64,000 nucleotides of DNA from assembly GCF_021398715.1 (NCBI RefSeq), contig NZ_CP090347.1, positions 1,178,001 through 1,242,000 of the forward strand, in the 5' to 3' direction. A model generated the notes under the pieces. It had not been told where the DNA came from and did no database searches. It saw only the letters and a list, made by a program, of their open reading frames with translations. Shown one piece after another: positions 34,502 through 43,041 of the stretch. This DNA comes from Microbacterium binotii. Its GTDB lineage: Bacteria; Actinomycetota; Actinomycetes; Actinomycetales; Microbacteriaceae. Positions within the stretch are counted from its first letter, which is position 1. Each line of letters starts with the position of its first letter. A program made the translations under genes and the position numbers.

Positions 34502-36205
34502 TTACGACGCGGATGTCTGCGCGTGAGGCGGATGTTCGGTGGACACGACAGGGGAGGCCGCGCCGAGATCGATCACCGCCTCCAGGAGCGCCCCCGACCC
34601 ATCGGCTCGCAACCGTGCGCCGCGCCCGCGAGCGGCCGACGACCCGCGCAGCGTCGCTCCCCGCGGCAGGCCTCCGGGCGAGCGCACCTGCACCCGCAGG
34701 CGCGGGCCCGCGCCCGTCGCGACGACGTCCAGATCGATCGCGGCCGCGGCGGGAACGCTGTGCTTGACGGCGTTCAGCAACCCCTCCGCGACGATCTCGA
34801 ACACATCGTCGCGTGCAGTCGCTGATGCCTCGAGAGCCCTCCGCGCATCCCTGCTCATCCGCATGCGGACGTCGACGACAGGGCGCCACGTCTCGACGAG
34901 GTCGACCAGTGACTGGACGGATGCTCCATCGCGCGGCCGGTCGAAGACCGAGGGGAGCCCGGCGAGCAGAGGATCGAGCTCGTCGCGCACGTCGCGAAGC
35001 GTGGTCGGTGTCCAGTGATCCGGTGCGGCGAGCGCGCGAACGCACGCCCCCTGCGCGTCACGGTGCAGTTCGCGCGCCGCGTCTTCCAGGGCCGCGCGTG
35101 CGGCCGACGTCCCCACGCGTCCGATCCGCTGCGCGACGCGCACGGTCGAGGTCAGACGCCGCTCCTCGACCCTGAGCGCGGACGCCGTGCCGGCGCAGAG
35201 CGCGCACGCCGTGGCGAAGGCGGGATAGGCCAGAACAGGTACGACCGCCAGCGCGAGCGGGATCCCCTGCGCCCATGCCAGCGTGCCCAGACCGAGTCCC
35301 ACGACCGCCCCGATGGCGAGGAAGGCCGGGATACGGCGCCGGCGGAGGGCGCGCAGACGCGTCACACCGTCGGCGAGGACGGCGCCTGCGGCGAGCACCG
35401 CGACACCGACCAGTACCTGCAGTGCCGGCACTGCGCGCAGTGCGTACGGCAAGACGCAGAGGGCGTAGATGACGGCCACGATGCCGGGGGGAGGCAGCCG
35501 CAGCGCGGGCCGCATCCGCACGCGCTCGATCGGCACGGCGACGACGGGCTCCGCGGGCGTGGCGGCGAGATCGGCGAGGCGTCGACTCCACCGCCGCACG
35601 CTGTCGTCGCTGAACGCGCGCAACGAGGCGGTGTCGGGCCGTTCGGCAGCCAGCGGGCGGAGTTCGTCTCTCAGCTCGTGGCTCGCCGCCTGCACGAGGT
35701 TCCGGGCCGCGCTCTCGAAGGCATCGGCATCCTCTCGGGCGTGAGTGAGCGCATGCTGCACCGAGAGCAGGCGGGCGTTGGTCTGCCGCAGTCGGGTGAC
35801 GTGTGTGGTGAGGATGGCGATGGCCGTCAGCGAGGCCATCCAGACCGTCGCGTTCGTCAGCACGCGGAAGGGCAGCTGCCAGGCGGCCGGCGCGGAGGCA
35901 CCGAGCACATCGGCGACGGCGTCGTAGGCGAGAGGACGGAGGAGCGCGGAAGCCAGAACGCCGGCCGTCACGATCCAGGGGCGCCAGCGGCGGGGAACAC
36001 GGCGCTCGCCGAGGGCGGTGGCGACGAGGCCGGCGAGGAACGCGGCGGTCGAAGCCGACGTGGCGCCGAGTGCCGCGATGTCGACGGACGTGGGGGCCGG
36101 GCTCATCACGGTGACGGACAGCAGGCCCGCGACGAGGAAGGTCCAGCGCGACACGAAGCGTCCGGAACGAAGCGCATCCCGCGCGGCGCGGGCGAGGCGG
36201 TTCAC
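34502..36205 (-). CDS. LuxR-type sensor kinase with two membrane blocks
   Basis: The protein has 567 residues. Several helices form a first membrane block (about 22-135). A cytoplasmic stretch (about 136-240) includes AASHELRDELRPLA, which resembles but is not a standard H-box. A second membrane block spans about 242-340. The HisKA_3-like region is LEDAARELHRDAQ with H381, and the C-terminal HATPase has the N-box EGLLNAVKHS with N478. The glycine-rich boxes after it are degenerate (RGRGARLRADGSGALLE), so ATP binding may be weak. The start is the GTG overlapping the stop of the LuxR-type regulator gene (GTGA), so the regulator and kinase are co-translated. Confidence 0.8.
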   Translation of the reverse strand: MNRLARAARDALRSGRFVSRWTFLVAGLLSVTVMSPAPTSVDIAALGATSASTAAFLAGLVATALGERRVPRRWRPWIVTAGVLASALLRPLAYDAVADVLGASAPAAWQLPFRVLTNATVWMASLTAIAILTTHVTRLRQTNARLLSVQHALTHAREDADAFESAARNLVQAASHELRDELRPLAAERPDTASLRAFSDDSVRRWSRRLADLAATPAEPVVAVPIERVRMRPALRLPPPGIVAVIYALCVLPYALRAVPALQVLVGVAVLAAGAVLADGVTRLRALRRRRIPAFLAIGAVVGLGLGTLAWAQGIPLALAVVPVLAYPAFATACALCAGTASALRVEERRLTSTVRVAQRIGRVGTSAARAALEDAARELHRDAQGACVRALAAPDHWTPTTLRDVRDELDPLLAGLPSVFDRPRDGASVQSLVDLVETWRPVVDVRMRMSRDARRALEASATARDDVFEIVAEGLLNAVKHSVPAAAAIDLDVVATGAGPRLRVQVRSPGGLPRGATLRGSSAARGRGARLRADGSGALLEAVIDLGAASPVVSTEHPPHAQTSAS

Positions 36206-36843
36206 CGCACGGGGCCGAACGCGGCGACGTACAGGGCGGCGGCGGCGACCCTGGGGCTCAGCGCCGGGTCGCCGGTCAGACCGAGACGCTCGAAGATGCG
36301 GCTGATCGATCGCTCGACCGCGCGTACGGATGTTTGCGATCGGGCGGCGATCTCGTCGTTGGACCAGCCGCGCGCCACCATCGAGAGCGTCTCGAGTTGA
36401 TGCCGGGTCAGCCTGCTCAGCGAGTCCTCGCCGTCGCGGCTCGCGGGACCGACGGGAGATTGGGTCGACATGACCGCCTCGACGGCGTCGACGAGCTCGG
36501 CGGTGGAGGCGAGGGCGAGCTTGGAGACGAACACCGCTCCCGACACGCCCATCGCGGTCGCCCCCGCCGCGGCGCGCGGATAGCTGCTCAGGAAGACGAC
36601 TCCGAGGTGGGGCGCGAGCGCCGCGAGTCCGGCTGCCAGTTCGGCGCCGGACGGGCGGGAACCGAGGTCGATGTCGGCGAGGAGCACGTCGGGATCGAAC
36701 TCGGCGAACAGACGTGTCGCCTCGGCTGCGCTCTCGGCTCCGCGGGTCTCGAACCCGTGCTGGTTCAGCGTCTCGCAGACGAGCAGCCGCATGGCGGCCT
36801 GGTCCTCGACGACGAGCACGCGTCGCACCCATCTGCCGGTCAC
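36202..36843 (-). CDS. NarL/LuxR-family response regulator
   Basis: The protein has 213 residues. The receiver domain has E13/D14, phospho-acceptor D57 in DVLLADIDLG, and a lysine in AVFVSKLALAS. The C-terminal GerE-type HTH contains LTRHQLETLSMVARGWSNDEIA and VERSISRIFERL. The GTG at 36843 lies 6 nt after TATCTT (36850-36855 on this strand), indicating a leaderless transcript. An in-frame GTG two codons upstream is possible. Its partner kinase follows with a 4-nt overlap. The regulon is unknown; the divergent gene at 36934 is a natural first candidate. Confidence 0.88.
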   Translation of the reverse strand: MTGRWVRRVLVVEDQAAMRLLVCETLNQHGFETRGAESAAEATRLFAEFDPDVLLADIDLGSRPSGAELAAGLAALAPHLGVVFLSSYPRAAAGATAMGVSGAVFVSKLALASTAELVDAVEAVMSTQSPVGPASRDGEDSLSRLTRHQLETLSMVARGWSNDEIAARSQTSVRAVERSISRIFERLGLTGDPALSPRVAAAALYVAAFGPVR

Positions 36844-36933
36844 ATCCACAAGATATGTGATCCCGGGCCGCGCGGCGCGCCCACGTTTCGCCCAACCTGT
36901 GAGGCGTACATGTGGCGGGCGTAACGTCCGGCT

Positions 36934-37455
36934 ATGGAGACACAGACACGAACGGGCGGCGCAGACGCCGCCACGCTGGGCCTGGGATCGGTGCTCGTGG
37001 GTTCGCTGCCTGCGGCCCTGATGACCGATGACGCCCCCGAACGCTACACGGTGGAGACGGTGTTCACCCGACGCCCGCAGAAGGACGAAGTGGCGGCGAT
37101 CCTCGACGGGGAGACCCGCGACTTTCTCACCAGAGCCGGATACCCGACGGTGGAGGTCGCCGTGTCGGATCGACGGCTCGAGATCGCCAACACGAACCTC
37201 GAGGAACTGCGTGACGGACTCGCTGCCGTCCTGATGGACCGACTGGCCGAGATCAGCGAGCGCGTGCGTGCCGTGCGTGACGCTGCGGACGTGCGCATGA
37301 AGGACGCGGCAGACCACGAGCACACGCGAGCAGCGGCCGTGGTGGCGCTCGCCGAATCCGTGCACTTCGGCGCGTCGGGCCCGGCGGACGCGGACGCGGC
37401 GCAGCTGTCCGAGTGGGATGGCGAGGGCGGTCACGAGCGCATGCCGCGCTCGTGA
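36934..37455 (+). CDS. Hypothetical soluble protein (173 aa)
   Basis: The protein has 173 residues with no membrane segment. An N-terminal flexible part with LGLGSVLVGSLPAALMTDD precedes a helix-rich middle. The middle includes TVETVFTRRPQKDEVAAILDGETRDFL and a long charged helix, LMDRLAEISERVRAVRDAAD. The C-terminus is acidic and Ala-rich. I do not recognise the family. The ATG lies 6 nt after TAACGT (36922-36927), which fits the leaderless pattern. It is divergent from the LuxR-type response regulator and may be controlled by it. The fatty acid desaturase follows after 16 nt. Confidence 0.6.
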   Translation: METQTRTGGADAATLGLGSVLVGSLPAALMTDDAPERYTVETVFTRRPQKDEVAAILDGETRDFLTRAGYPTVEVAVSDRRLEIANTNLEELRDGLAAVLMDRLAEISERVRAVRDAADVRMKDAADHEHTRAAAVVALAESVHFGASGPADADAAQLSEWDGEGGHERMPRS

Positions 37456-37471
37456 TGGGGGGGCGGCGAGG

Positions 37472-38566
37472 ATGATGAACGAGTTCCGCGCGACCATGCC
37501 CCGAACCGCCCACGCTCCTCGCGGCGCGAGCGAGTTCACCGCACTCGCCCAGATGGTGCGTGAACGCGGACTTCTCAGGCGACGATACGGGTACTACTGG
37601 ACGAAGCTGATCGGGCTGCCGTTGCTGCTGGCCGCCAGCCTTCTGCTGTTCGTGTGGATCGGTGACACCTGGTGGCAACTGTTCACGGCGGCGTTCCTGG
37701 CGATGCTCTTCACGCAGATCGCGTTTCTCGGCCATGACTCGGCGCATCGCCAGATCTTCGTCTCCGGCAAATGGAACGACTGGGTGAGTCTGGTGCTCGG
37801 CGACCTTCTGGTCGGCATGAGCTACGGGTGGTGGCAGCACAAGCACACTCGCCACCATGCGAATCCGAACAAGCTGGGGGCGGACCCCGACATCGAGCTG
37901 CCGGTGATCGTTGTCGCCCCGGACAAGCGCGCCCCTCGAGGTGTCGTCGTCACCTGGCTCCGCGCACATCAGGGCATGTTCTTCTTCCCGATCCTGCTCC
38001 TCGAAGGGGTGTCGCTGCACGCATCCGGGGTCGCGCGGGTGGCGAAGCCGGGGCGACTGGACCGGCGATGGGTCGAGATCGGCTTCCTCGCGGTACGCCT
38101 GCTCGGATTCCCCCTTCTCGTGTTCCTCGTGCTGTCGCCGGCGATCGCGTTCGTCTTCCTCGCGGTGCAGCTCGGGATCTTCGGCTTCTACATGGGCGTC
38201 TCCTTCGCCCCGAACCACAAGGGGATGCCGATCGTTCCTCGCGATGCCACGATCGACTTCCTTCGCCGTCAGGCGATGATGAGCCGCAACATCCGCGGCA
38301 ATCGCGTGCTCGACACGGCCATGGGTGGGCTGAACTACCAGATCGAGCACCACCTGTTCCCGTCGATGCCGCGTCCGCATCTGCGCAAGGCGGCACCGAT
38401 GATCGCCGAGTACTGCCGCGCGCACGGCGTGCCGTACGTGCAGACGGGATTGTTCGCGTCCTACGCGATCATCGTCCGCTACATCAACCGCGTCGGGCTC
38501 GGAGAGCGCGACGTGTTCAGCTGCCCGCTGGTTGAGCAGCGCAGCCAGATCGCGCCGTCCGCCTGA
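37472..38566 (+). CDS. Membrane fatty acid desaturase
   Basis: The protein has 364 residues. It is an integral-membrane di-iron desaturase with the three histidine boxes: GHDSAHR, HKHTRHHANPN and, near the C-terminus, NYQIEHHLFP. Four or more transmembrane helices separate them. The last box QIEHH, with Q in place of the first H, is typical of front-end (delta-5/delta-6-like) acyl-lipid desaturases in actinobacteria. No cytochrome b5 domain is fused, so an external ferredoxin is probably needed. It would introduce a cis double bond into membrane acyl chains, for example in response to cold. The ATG at 37472 is followed by a second ATG; either could be used. Confidence 0.92.
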   Translation: MMNEFRATMPRTAHAPRGASEFTALAQMVRERGLLRRRYGYYWTKLIGLPLLLAASLLLFVWIGDTWWQLFTAAFLAMLFTQIAFLGHDSAHRQIFVSGKWNDWVSLVLGDLLVGMSYGWWQHKHTRHHANPNKLGADPDIELPVIVVAPDKRAPRGVVVTWLRAHQGMFFFPILLLEGVSLHASGVARVAKPGRLDRRWVEIGFLAVRLLGFPLLVFLVLSPAIAFVFLAVQLGIFGFYMGVSFAPNHKGMPIVPRDATIDFLRRQAMMSRNIRGNRVLDTAMGGLNYQIEHHLFPSMPRPHLRKAAPMIAEYCRAHGVPYVQTGLFASYAIIVRYINRVGLGERDVFSCPLVEQRSQIAPSA

Positions 38567-38575
38567 CGAGGTGTG

Positions 38576-38740
38576 TCAGCTGCGATTACGGCGCGAGCGT
38601 TGACGGATGATGCCGAAGATGAGCGTGCCGACGAAGAGCACGATGCCGATGACGGCCAGCCAGAGCAGACCCTCGAACGCGAAACCCACGACCGACAGCA
38701 CCACCCATACAACGAGCAAGATGAGAAGAACTGTCCACAT
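38576..38740 (-). CDS. Small hydrophobic membrane protein (54 aa)
   Basis: The protein has 54 residues and two closely spaced hydrophobic helices (WTVLLILLVVWVVLSVVGF and LLWLAVIGIVLFVGTLIFG), followed by a basic tail RQRSRRNRS. This type of two-helix peptide is common in Microbacteriaceae. GTGAGG lies upstream of the ATG. It is convergent with the desaturase gene; the stop codons are 10 nt apart. Confidence 0.75.
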   Translation of the reverse strand: MWTVLLILLVVWVVLSVVGFAFEGLLWLAVIGIVLFVGTLIFGIIRQRSRRNRS

Positions 38741-38931
38741 GTGCCTCACCGTACGCGCCTTCCGGCGCTCGCGGGCCGGATCGGGCACATCGGCGCAGAA
38801 TCGTGCTCCCGTCGCTTCACGATCTCACCGATCACCGTCGCTGGTCGGTCAGGGGGCGCCCAGCGGGGCGTGACACAGTGGGGGAGTGCTCCGCCTCGGT
38901 GATGGCATATCGAATCGAGAAGAGGGCGCAC

Positions 38932-39363
38932 ATGCCGACATGGTGGGAAGAACTGCTGCACATCACGACGGGTCGTGTCGGCCGTCACGCTGATCTGCCG
39001 GACCTGCGGCACCTGCCTTCGCAGCCGGTGGCGCTCGAGCGGACGCACTACATCGTGAACGACCGCGAGCGTCACGGCGACGAGCATCGCACCTACGTCC
39101 TGCGTCGTGCAAAGCACTCGCGCCGCGACAGAGGAGGAATCTCGGTCACCTCGAACGGACGCGGCGTGGGGTATCTCCCCGCCGCTGCGGCCCACGAGGT
39201 GGGCCCGCTGATCGACCGTCTGGGCGGTGCCGTCGTCGTCAACGGCGCGGGCGCCAGGGACGGTGGCATCCGCCTCTGGGTCGACCTTCCAGAGATCGAC
39301 AACCTCCGACAGTTCGTCGACAGTGCAGAGCGCACTGATCCGGCGGCATCGACCACTCTCTGA
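38932..39363 (+). CDS. Hypothetical protein, HIRAN-like C-terminal part
   Basis: The protein has 143 residues. The N-terminus is MPTWWEELLHITTGRVGRH. It continues with LERTHYIVNDRERHGDEHRTYVLRR, then ISVTSNGRGVGYLPAAAAHEVGPLIDRLGG, which resembles the HIRAN nucleic-acid-binding pattern (GYLP plus a following helix). The similarity is by eye only. The ATG at 38932 has AAGAGGG upstream; in-frame starts earlier are less likely. It is convergent with the GrpB gene. Confidence 0.45.
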   Translation: MPTWWEELLHITTGRVGRHADLPDLRHLPSQPVALERTHYIVNDRERHGDEHRTYVLRRAKHSRRDRGGISVTSNGRGVGYLPAAAAHEVGPLIDRLGGAVVVNGAGARDGGIRLWVDLPEIDNLRQFVDSAERTDPAASTTL

Positions 39364-39378
39364 GGACGGTACCGGTGG

Positions 39379-39933
39379 CTAGCGCCGTGCCGCCCGGGCG
39401 CGCTCCTTGATCGCGTCGATGACGGCGGTCTTCGCGTCCGCGTAGGCGTTCATGTCGTCCCAGTCGCGCTGCATGAGCTCGCGTTTCGTCCGCTCGTAGA
39501 GAGCGCGATCGGCCGCATCCGTTCGCAACCGATCGCGCAGCAGGAGGTACTCGTCCACGGCGCGAGCGTCCTGCTCGCACACGTGCACGTGAACATCGCG
39601 CTGGGGTGTGCGCACCAGGCGGTGGCCGGGTTCCCTTACCCGCAGCGCGTAACCCGCCCCGAGCAGCGCGTCGAGGTAGTCCTCTTCCGCGGTGATGTCG
39701 TCGACGGTGACGAGGATGTCGATGATCGGCTTCGCGGCGAGGCCCGGCACGGACGTCGATCCGATGTGCGCGATCTGGATCTGCCGCCCCGTGAGCGCCA
39801 GACGGATGCGGTCGCGATGCTCCGCGAACGCAACGGGCCAGCTCGGGTCGTAGCCGTGGATGCCGACGGTCACCGGTTCCGGTCCGCCGACCAGCTCGAG
39901 GGATGTGACGTCGGGGCGACGGCGAGCGGGCAT
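39379..39933 (-). CDS. GrpB family nucleotidyltransferase-like protein
   Basis: The protein has 184 residues. The family signature IAHIGSTSVPGLAAKPIIDI with the GS...D motif of the nucleotidyltransferase fold is complete, and VDDITAEEDYLDALLGAGY follows. HRLVRTPQRDVHVHVCE is also family-typical. GrpB proteins resemble the nucleotidyltransferase domain found in dephospho-CoA kinase fusions, but their stand-alone role is not known. The start is the ATG at 39933. It lies between two hypothetical genes without operon links. Confidence 0.85.
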   Translation of the reverse strand: MPARRRPDVTSLELVGGPEPVTVGIHGYDPSWPVAFAEHRDRIRLALTGRQIQIAHIGSTSVPGLAAKPIIDILVTVDDITAEEDYLDALLGAGYALRVREPGHRLVRTPQRDVHVHVCEQDARAVDEYLLLRDRLRTDAADRALYERTKRELMQRDWDDMNAYADAKTAVIDAIKERARAARR

Positions 39934-39973
39934 GACTTCATCATCTCGTGTCGCCGGCCACGCCGCGTGGGAT

Positions 39974-40468
39974 CTACGCGGGGGAGACGGCGCCGAGCTC
40001 TGCGGTGTCGCCGCGCAGCGCGCGCTTCGACGTGAAGCGCCAGCCGAGCGGAACCGCGATGGTTGCCGCGATCCACATCGCCACGGCGGGAACAGAAACC
40101 GCGTTCATCCCATCGCCCGAAAGATCGGACCAGGGCGCCGTGAAGGCGAGGGTGGTGGTACCGATGCCGACCACCGCGCCGAAGACGGTGAAAGCAACGA
40201 GGTGAAGGGGCACCGAGGCGGCGGTGCGCAGCATCCATCCCAGACCGTACGCCAGCGGTGAACCGATGAGGAGCGCGGCGAGCGACCACGGCACTGCGTA
40301 GATGAGCGCGATCAGCGCACCCGAGTACAACATCGCCGCCGATGCGAGCGTCGAGAACAGGAGGAACCACAGCCACGCCATGCAGGCGCCTCGCGCGAAC
40401 TCGCGGAACGTGAACGCCATCGGTGCGGCGTTCGTTCGCGGCGACGGCCTCGTGGGTGATGCGCTCAC
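39974..40468 (-). CDS. Hypothetical four-helix membrane protein
   Basis: The protein has 164 residues. A basic N-terminus (SPTRPSPRTNAAPMAF) precedes four hydrophobic segments between about residues 30 and 145, including MAWLWFLLFSTLASAAML and LVAFTVFGAVVGIGTTTLAF. The C-terminus is short. No enzyme or transporter motif is visible. The GTG at 40468 lies 6 nt after TATGTT (40475-40480 on this strand), a leaderless arrangement; a downstream ATG would remove 17 residues. It is divergent from the flavin monooxygenase gene. Confidence 0.6.
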   Translation of the reverse strand: MSASPTRPSPRTNAAPMAFTFREFARGACMAWLWFLLFSTLASAAMLYSGALIALIYAVPWSLAALLIGSPLAYGLGWMLRTAASVPLHLVAFTVFGAVVGIGTTTLAFTAPWSDLSGDGMNAVSVPAVAMWIAATIAVPLGWRFTSKRALRGDTAELGAVSPA

Positions 40469-40534
40469 GGTCCGAACATAGCAACGCATCACCTGACCCT
40501 GGCCTCGGGGCCTCGCATCCGCGACACTGAGCGC

Positions 40535-41770
40535 ATGCGCACCCTCCGCACCCAGGTCTGCATCGCCGGGGGAGGTCCGGCCGGCATCATGCTCGGGCTG
40601 CTCCTCGCCCGGGCCGGGGTCGCGGTCGTCGTTCTCGAGAAGCACGCCGACTTCTTCCGCGACTTCCGCGGCGACACGGTGCATCCCTCGACGCTCGACA
40701 TCATCGATGCGCTCGGACTGCGCGAGAGCTTCGACGCCATCGAACACCGCCCGCTCGACACCCTCGACGCCGTGGTGAACGGCGTGCGAGTGCACGCGAT
40801 CGACTTCCGCACCCTGCGCGGTGCGAACCGCATCCTGACGCTCATGCCGCAGTGGGATCTGCTCGACCTCCTCGCCGATGCCGCCCGACGTGAGCCGAGC
40901 TTCACGCTGCTGATGGGCGCGGACGTGACCGGTGTCATGCGCTCCGGCGCGCGCATGAACGGCGTGGAGGTCACCACCGCGGATGGTCCCCTCCGCGTCG
41001 ACGCGGCGCTCGTGGTCGCCGCCGACGGGCGAGGCTCCACTGTGCGCGAGGCCGTCGGCGTGGCGCCGGTGGCGACGGGCGTCGGTATCGACGTGCTGTG
41101 GTTCCGCGTGCCCGAACCTGCGACGCCCGTGCCCGAGACGCTCGCGTGGCTCTCCGGCAGCGGCATGCTCATCACCATTCCGCGGCCGGGGTACTTCCAG
41201 TGCGGGCTCGTGGTCGGCAAGGGCACGTTCGGTGCGATCCGCGAGGACGGCATCGACGCGTTCCGGATGCGGGTGGCACGGGCGGCGCCACCGATCGCGT
41301 CCGAGCTGGGTGCCGTCGCCTCCTTCGACGACGTCAAACTGCTCTCGGTCGAGATCAATCATCTGCGGCGCTGGTGGCAGCCCGGCCTGCTGTTCATCGG
41401 TGATGCGGCACACGCCATGTCGCCGGCGTTCGGCGTCGGCATCAACTATGCGATCCAGGATGCGGTCGCCGCTGCGCGCCTTCTCGTTCCCGCACTCGGC
41501 GACGGGCCCGCCGCCATCGACCGGGCATGTGCCGCGCTGCAGCGTCGCAGAGCCTTGCCCACTCGCGCGATGCAGCGGCTCCAGCAGGTCGTGCACCGCG
41601 TGATCGGACGCCCGCGCGCCCGCATCCTGCACAATCCGCCGACGCGCTCGGAGCGGATCGTGCTGCGCCTCGCGATCCCGATCGCGCGCCGTCTGCTACC
41701 GCGTCTCGTGGGCTACGGGTTCCGGCCCGAATGCCTCCGTCCCGACGAACGTCCTACGCTGGCTGCGTGA
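40535..41770 (+). CDS. FAD-dependent monooxygenase (PHBH-like)
   Basis: The protein has 411 residues. It belongs to the class A flavoprotein hydroxylases. The Rossmann FAD site is CIAGGGPAGIMLGLLLARAG, with the expected acidic residue in VLEKHADF. The DG motif is VVAADGRGSTVR, and the second FAD motif is GDAAHAMSPAFGVGIN. Similar proteins hydroxylate aromatic or polyketide substrates; the substrate here is unknown. Upstream, GACACT ends 6 nt before the ATG. It overlaps the next gene by 4 nt (GTGA), so a small DUF6389-like protein is translationally coupled to it. Confidence 0.88.
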   Translation: MRTLRTQVCIAGGGPAGIMLGLLLARAGVAVVVLEKHADFFRDFRGDTVHPSTLDIIDALGLRESFDAIEHRPLDTLDAVVNGVRVHAIDFRTLRGANRILTLMPQWDLLDLLADAARREPSFTLLMGADVTGVMRSGARMNGVEVTTADGPLRVDAALVVAADGRGSTVREAVGVAPVATGVGIDVLWFRVPEPATPVPETLAWLSGSGMLITIPRPGYFQCGLVVGKGTFGAIREDGIDAFRMRVARAAPPIASELGAVASFDDVKLLSVEINHLRRWWQPGLLFIGDAAHAMSPAFGVGINYAIQDAVAAARLLVPALGDGPAAIDRACAALQRRRALPTRAMQRLQQVVHRVIGRPRARILHNPPTRSERIVLRLAIPIARRLLPRLVGYGFRPECLRPDERPTLAA

Positions 41771-42210
41771 GTGACGACTACCGTTCCCGGCTGCGTCCGC
41801 TGCTCGCGGCCGAGTCCGAGCGCGCGGCCGACGTGTTGCAGCGGATGGCCGATGCGACCGAGAGCCGCCACGACATCGTGATCGAGGTGTTCCTCGAGCA
41901 GGATGCGGAGGGCCCCTTCACGTTCATGGCCCGCTTCGACGGGCCGGATCACTTCGCTCTCGACCGGCGCTTCGACGACGAGCGCGGGGTGTTCGACGTC
42001 GTCTGGGGCGAGACGGGGTGGAAGCCCGATGTGCCCGAGCGGCCGGACGCGTGGACGTTCGACGACCTCGAAGAGGTGCTCGTCGAGCTGGCCGCCGAGT
42101 GGCTCGCACCGCTCATCCCCGCGGAGCCTGCGCGCGTCCGCTGGGAGGTCGCCTCGCCCGACGGCGGGACCGACAGCGTCCCGTTGGAACCGCGCCGGGC
42201 GAGGAGCTGA
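41767..42210 (+). CDS. DUF6389-like acidic protein
   Basis: The protein has 147 residues and is rich in Asp, Glu and Trp. It begins with DYRSRLRPLLAAESERAADVLQRM. The middle has EVFLEQDAEGPFTFMARFDGPDHFALDR, and the end ARVRWEVASPDGGTDSVPLE. I believe this is the family numbered DUF6389, but I am not certain. No catalytic residues stand out. Its GTG overlaps the stop of the monooxygenase gene, suggesting a linked function or a shared transcript; a GNAT acetyltransferase follows after 3 nt. Confidence 0.6.
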   Translation: MSDDYRSRLRPLLAAESERAADVLQRMADATESRHDIVIEVFLEQDAEGPFTFMARFDGPDHFALDRRFDDERGVFDVVWGETGWKPDVPERPDAWTFDDLEEVLVELAAEWLAPLIPAEPARVRWEVASPDGGTDSVPLEPRRARS

Positions 42211-42213
42211 CCG

Positions 42214-42669
42214 ATGACGACCGACGACCTCATCCCTCGCGTCCGCATCCCCTTGGCGGGCGCATACGAGATCGACACCGACCGCGAGCGCATCGACCTG
42301 GAGCGCGTGCACCGGTGGCTGTCGACCGACGCGTTCTGGGCGCTGGGACGCTCGTTCGATGTGGTGCAGCGCGCGGCGGCTGCATCCGTCAACTTCGGTG
42401 TCTACGACCCTGCGGGTGCGCAGGTGGGTTACGCCCGCGTCGTCACCGACGGCGTCACCTTCGGATGGCTGTGCGACGTGTACGTCGCGCCCGAGGTGCG
42501 CGGACTCGGGCTGGGGAAGGCACTGGCCGCAGCGGTGGTCGATGCGACGCGCCCGCTCGGTCTGAAACGCCTCATGCTCTCGACCCTCGACGCGCACGAG
42601 CTCTACGCCCGTGTGGGCTTCGCACCCTTCCCCGACCCCGACCGGCTCATGGTCGTCGGCGCCTCATGA
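42214..42669 (+). CDS. GNAT family N-acetyltransferase
   Basis: The protein has 151 residues. The acetyl-CoA-binding motif A is LCDVYVAPEVRGLGLGKALAAAVV, with the R/G-x-x-G-x-G/A pattern in RGLGLG. The C-terminal HELYARVGFAPF is typical of motif B. The acceptor is unknown. It resembles the small YhhY/RimI-like acetyltransferases of actinobacteria. It follows the DUF6389-like gene by 3 nt and overlaps the cupin gene by 4 nt, so the four genes 40535-43031 probably form one transcript. Confidence 0.88.
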   Translation: MTTDDLIPRVRIPLAGAYEIDTDRERIDLERVHRWLSTDAFWALGRSFDVVQRAAAASVNFGVYDPAGAQVGYARVVTDGVTFGWLCDVYVAPEVRGLGLGKALAAAVVDATRPLGLKRLMLSTLDAHELYARVGFAPFPDPDRLMVVGAS

Positions 42670-43031
42670 CGGGGGAGGAGCTCACGCCGACCAGCCGCCG
42701 GAGTGCCGCGCACTACACCTGGGGCGAGGTGTCCGAGGGATGGCGCCTCGTCGACGGGCCTGACCTGTCGGTCATCGAGGAACGGGTGCCCGCGGGCGCG
42801 GGGGAGCAGTGGCATGTCCACGACACTGCGCGGCAGTTCTTCTACGTTCTCGAAGGCCGCGCTCACCTTCACACCGCTGACGGCGTCATCGACTTCTCGG
42901 CGGGCGAGGGTGTCGAGGTGCCGGCCGGCGTCCCGCATCGCTTCGCCAACCCGGGGCCCGCGGACGTGCGGTTCCTTGTGGTGAGCGCGCCATCGACGCG
43001 GGGAGATCGACGCGCGGTCGACGTCCCCTGA
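42666..43031 (+). CDS. Cupin domain protein
   Basis: The protein has 121 residues and a single cupin barrel. Motif 1 is GEQWHVHDTARQFFYVLEG with two metal-binding histidines. Motif 2 is GVEVPAGVPHRFANPG with a third histidine. The fourth ligand appears shifted. It may be a small metalloenzyme or a sugar-binding regulator. It is translationally coupled to the GNAT gene (ATGA). Its stop lies 10 nt from the end of the convergent MFS transporter. Confidence 0.82.
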   Translation: MTGEELTPTSRRSAAHYTWGEVSEGWRLVDGPDLSVIEERVPAGAGEQWHVHDTARQFFYVLEGRAHLHTADGVIDFSAGEGVEVPAGVPHRFANPGPADVRFLVVSAPSTRGDRRAVDVP

Positions 43032-43041
43032 CCCTCGGCGC

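Noticed and set aside
34502..36895. Kinase gene extended to 797 residues
   Set aside because: The extra N-terminal 230 residues are arginine-rich and lie opposite the response regulator frame; the GTG at 36205 overlaps the regulator stop and precedes the first membrane helix.
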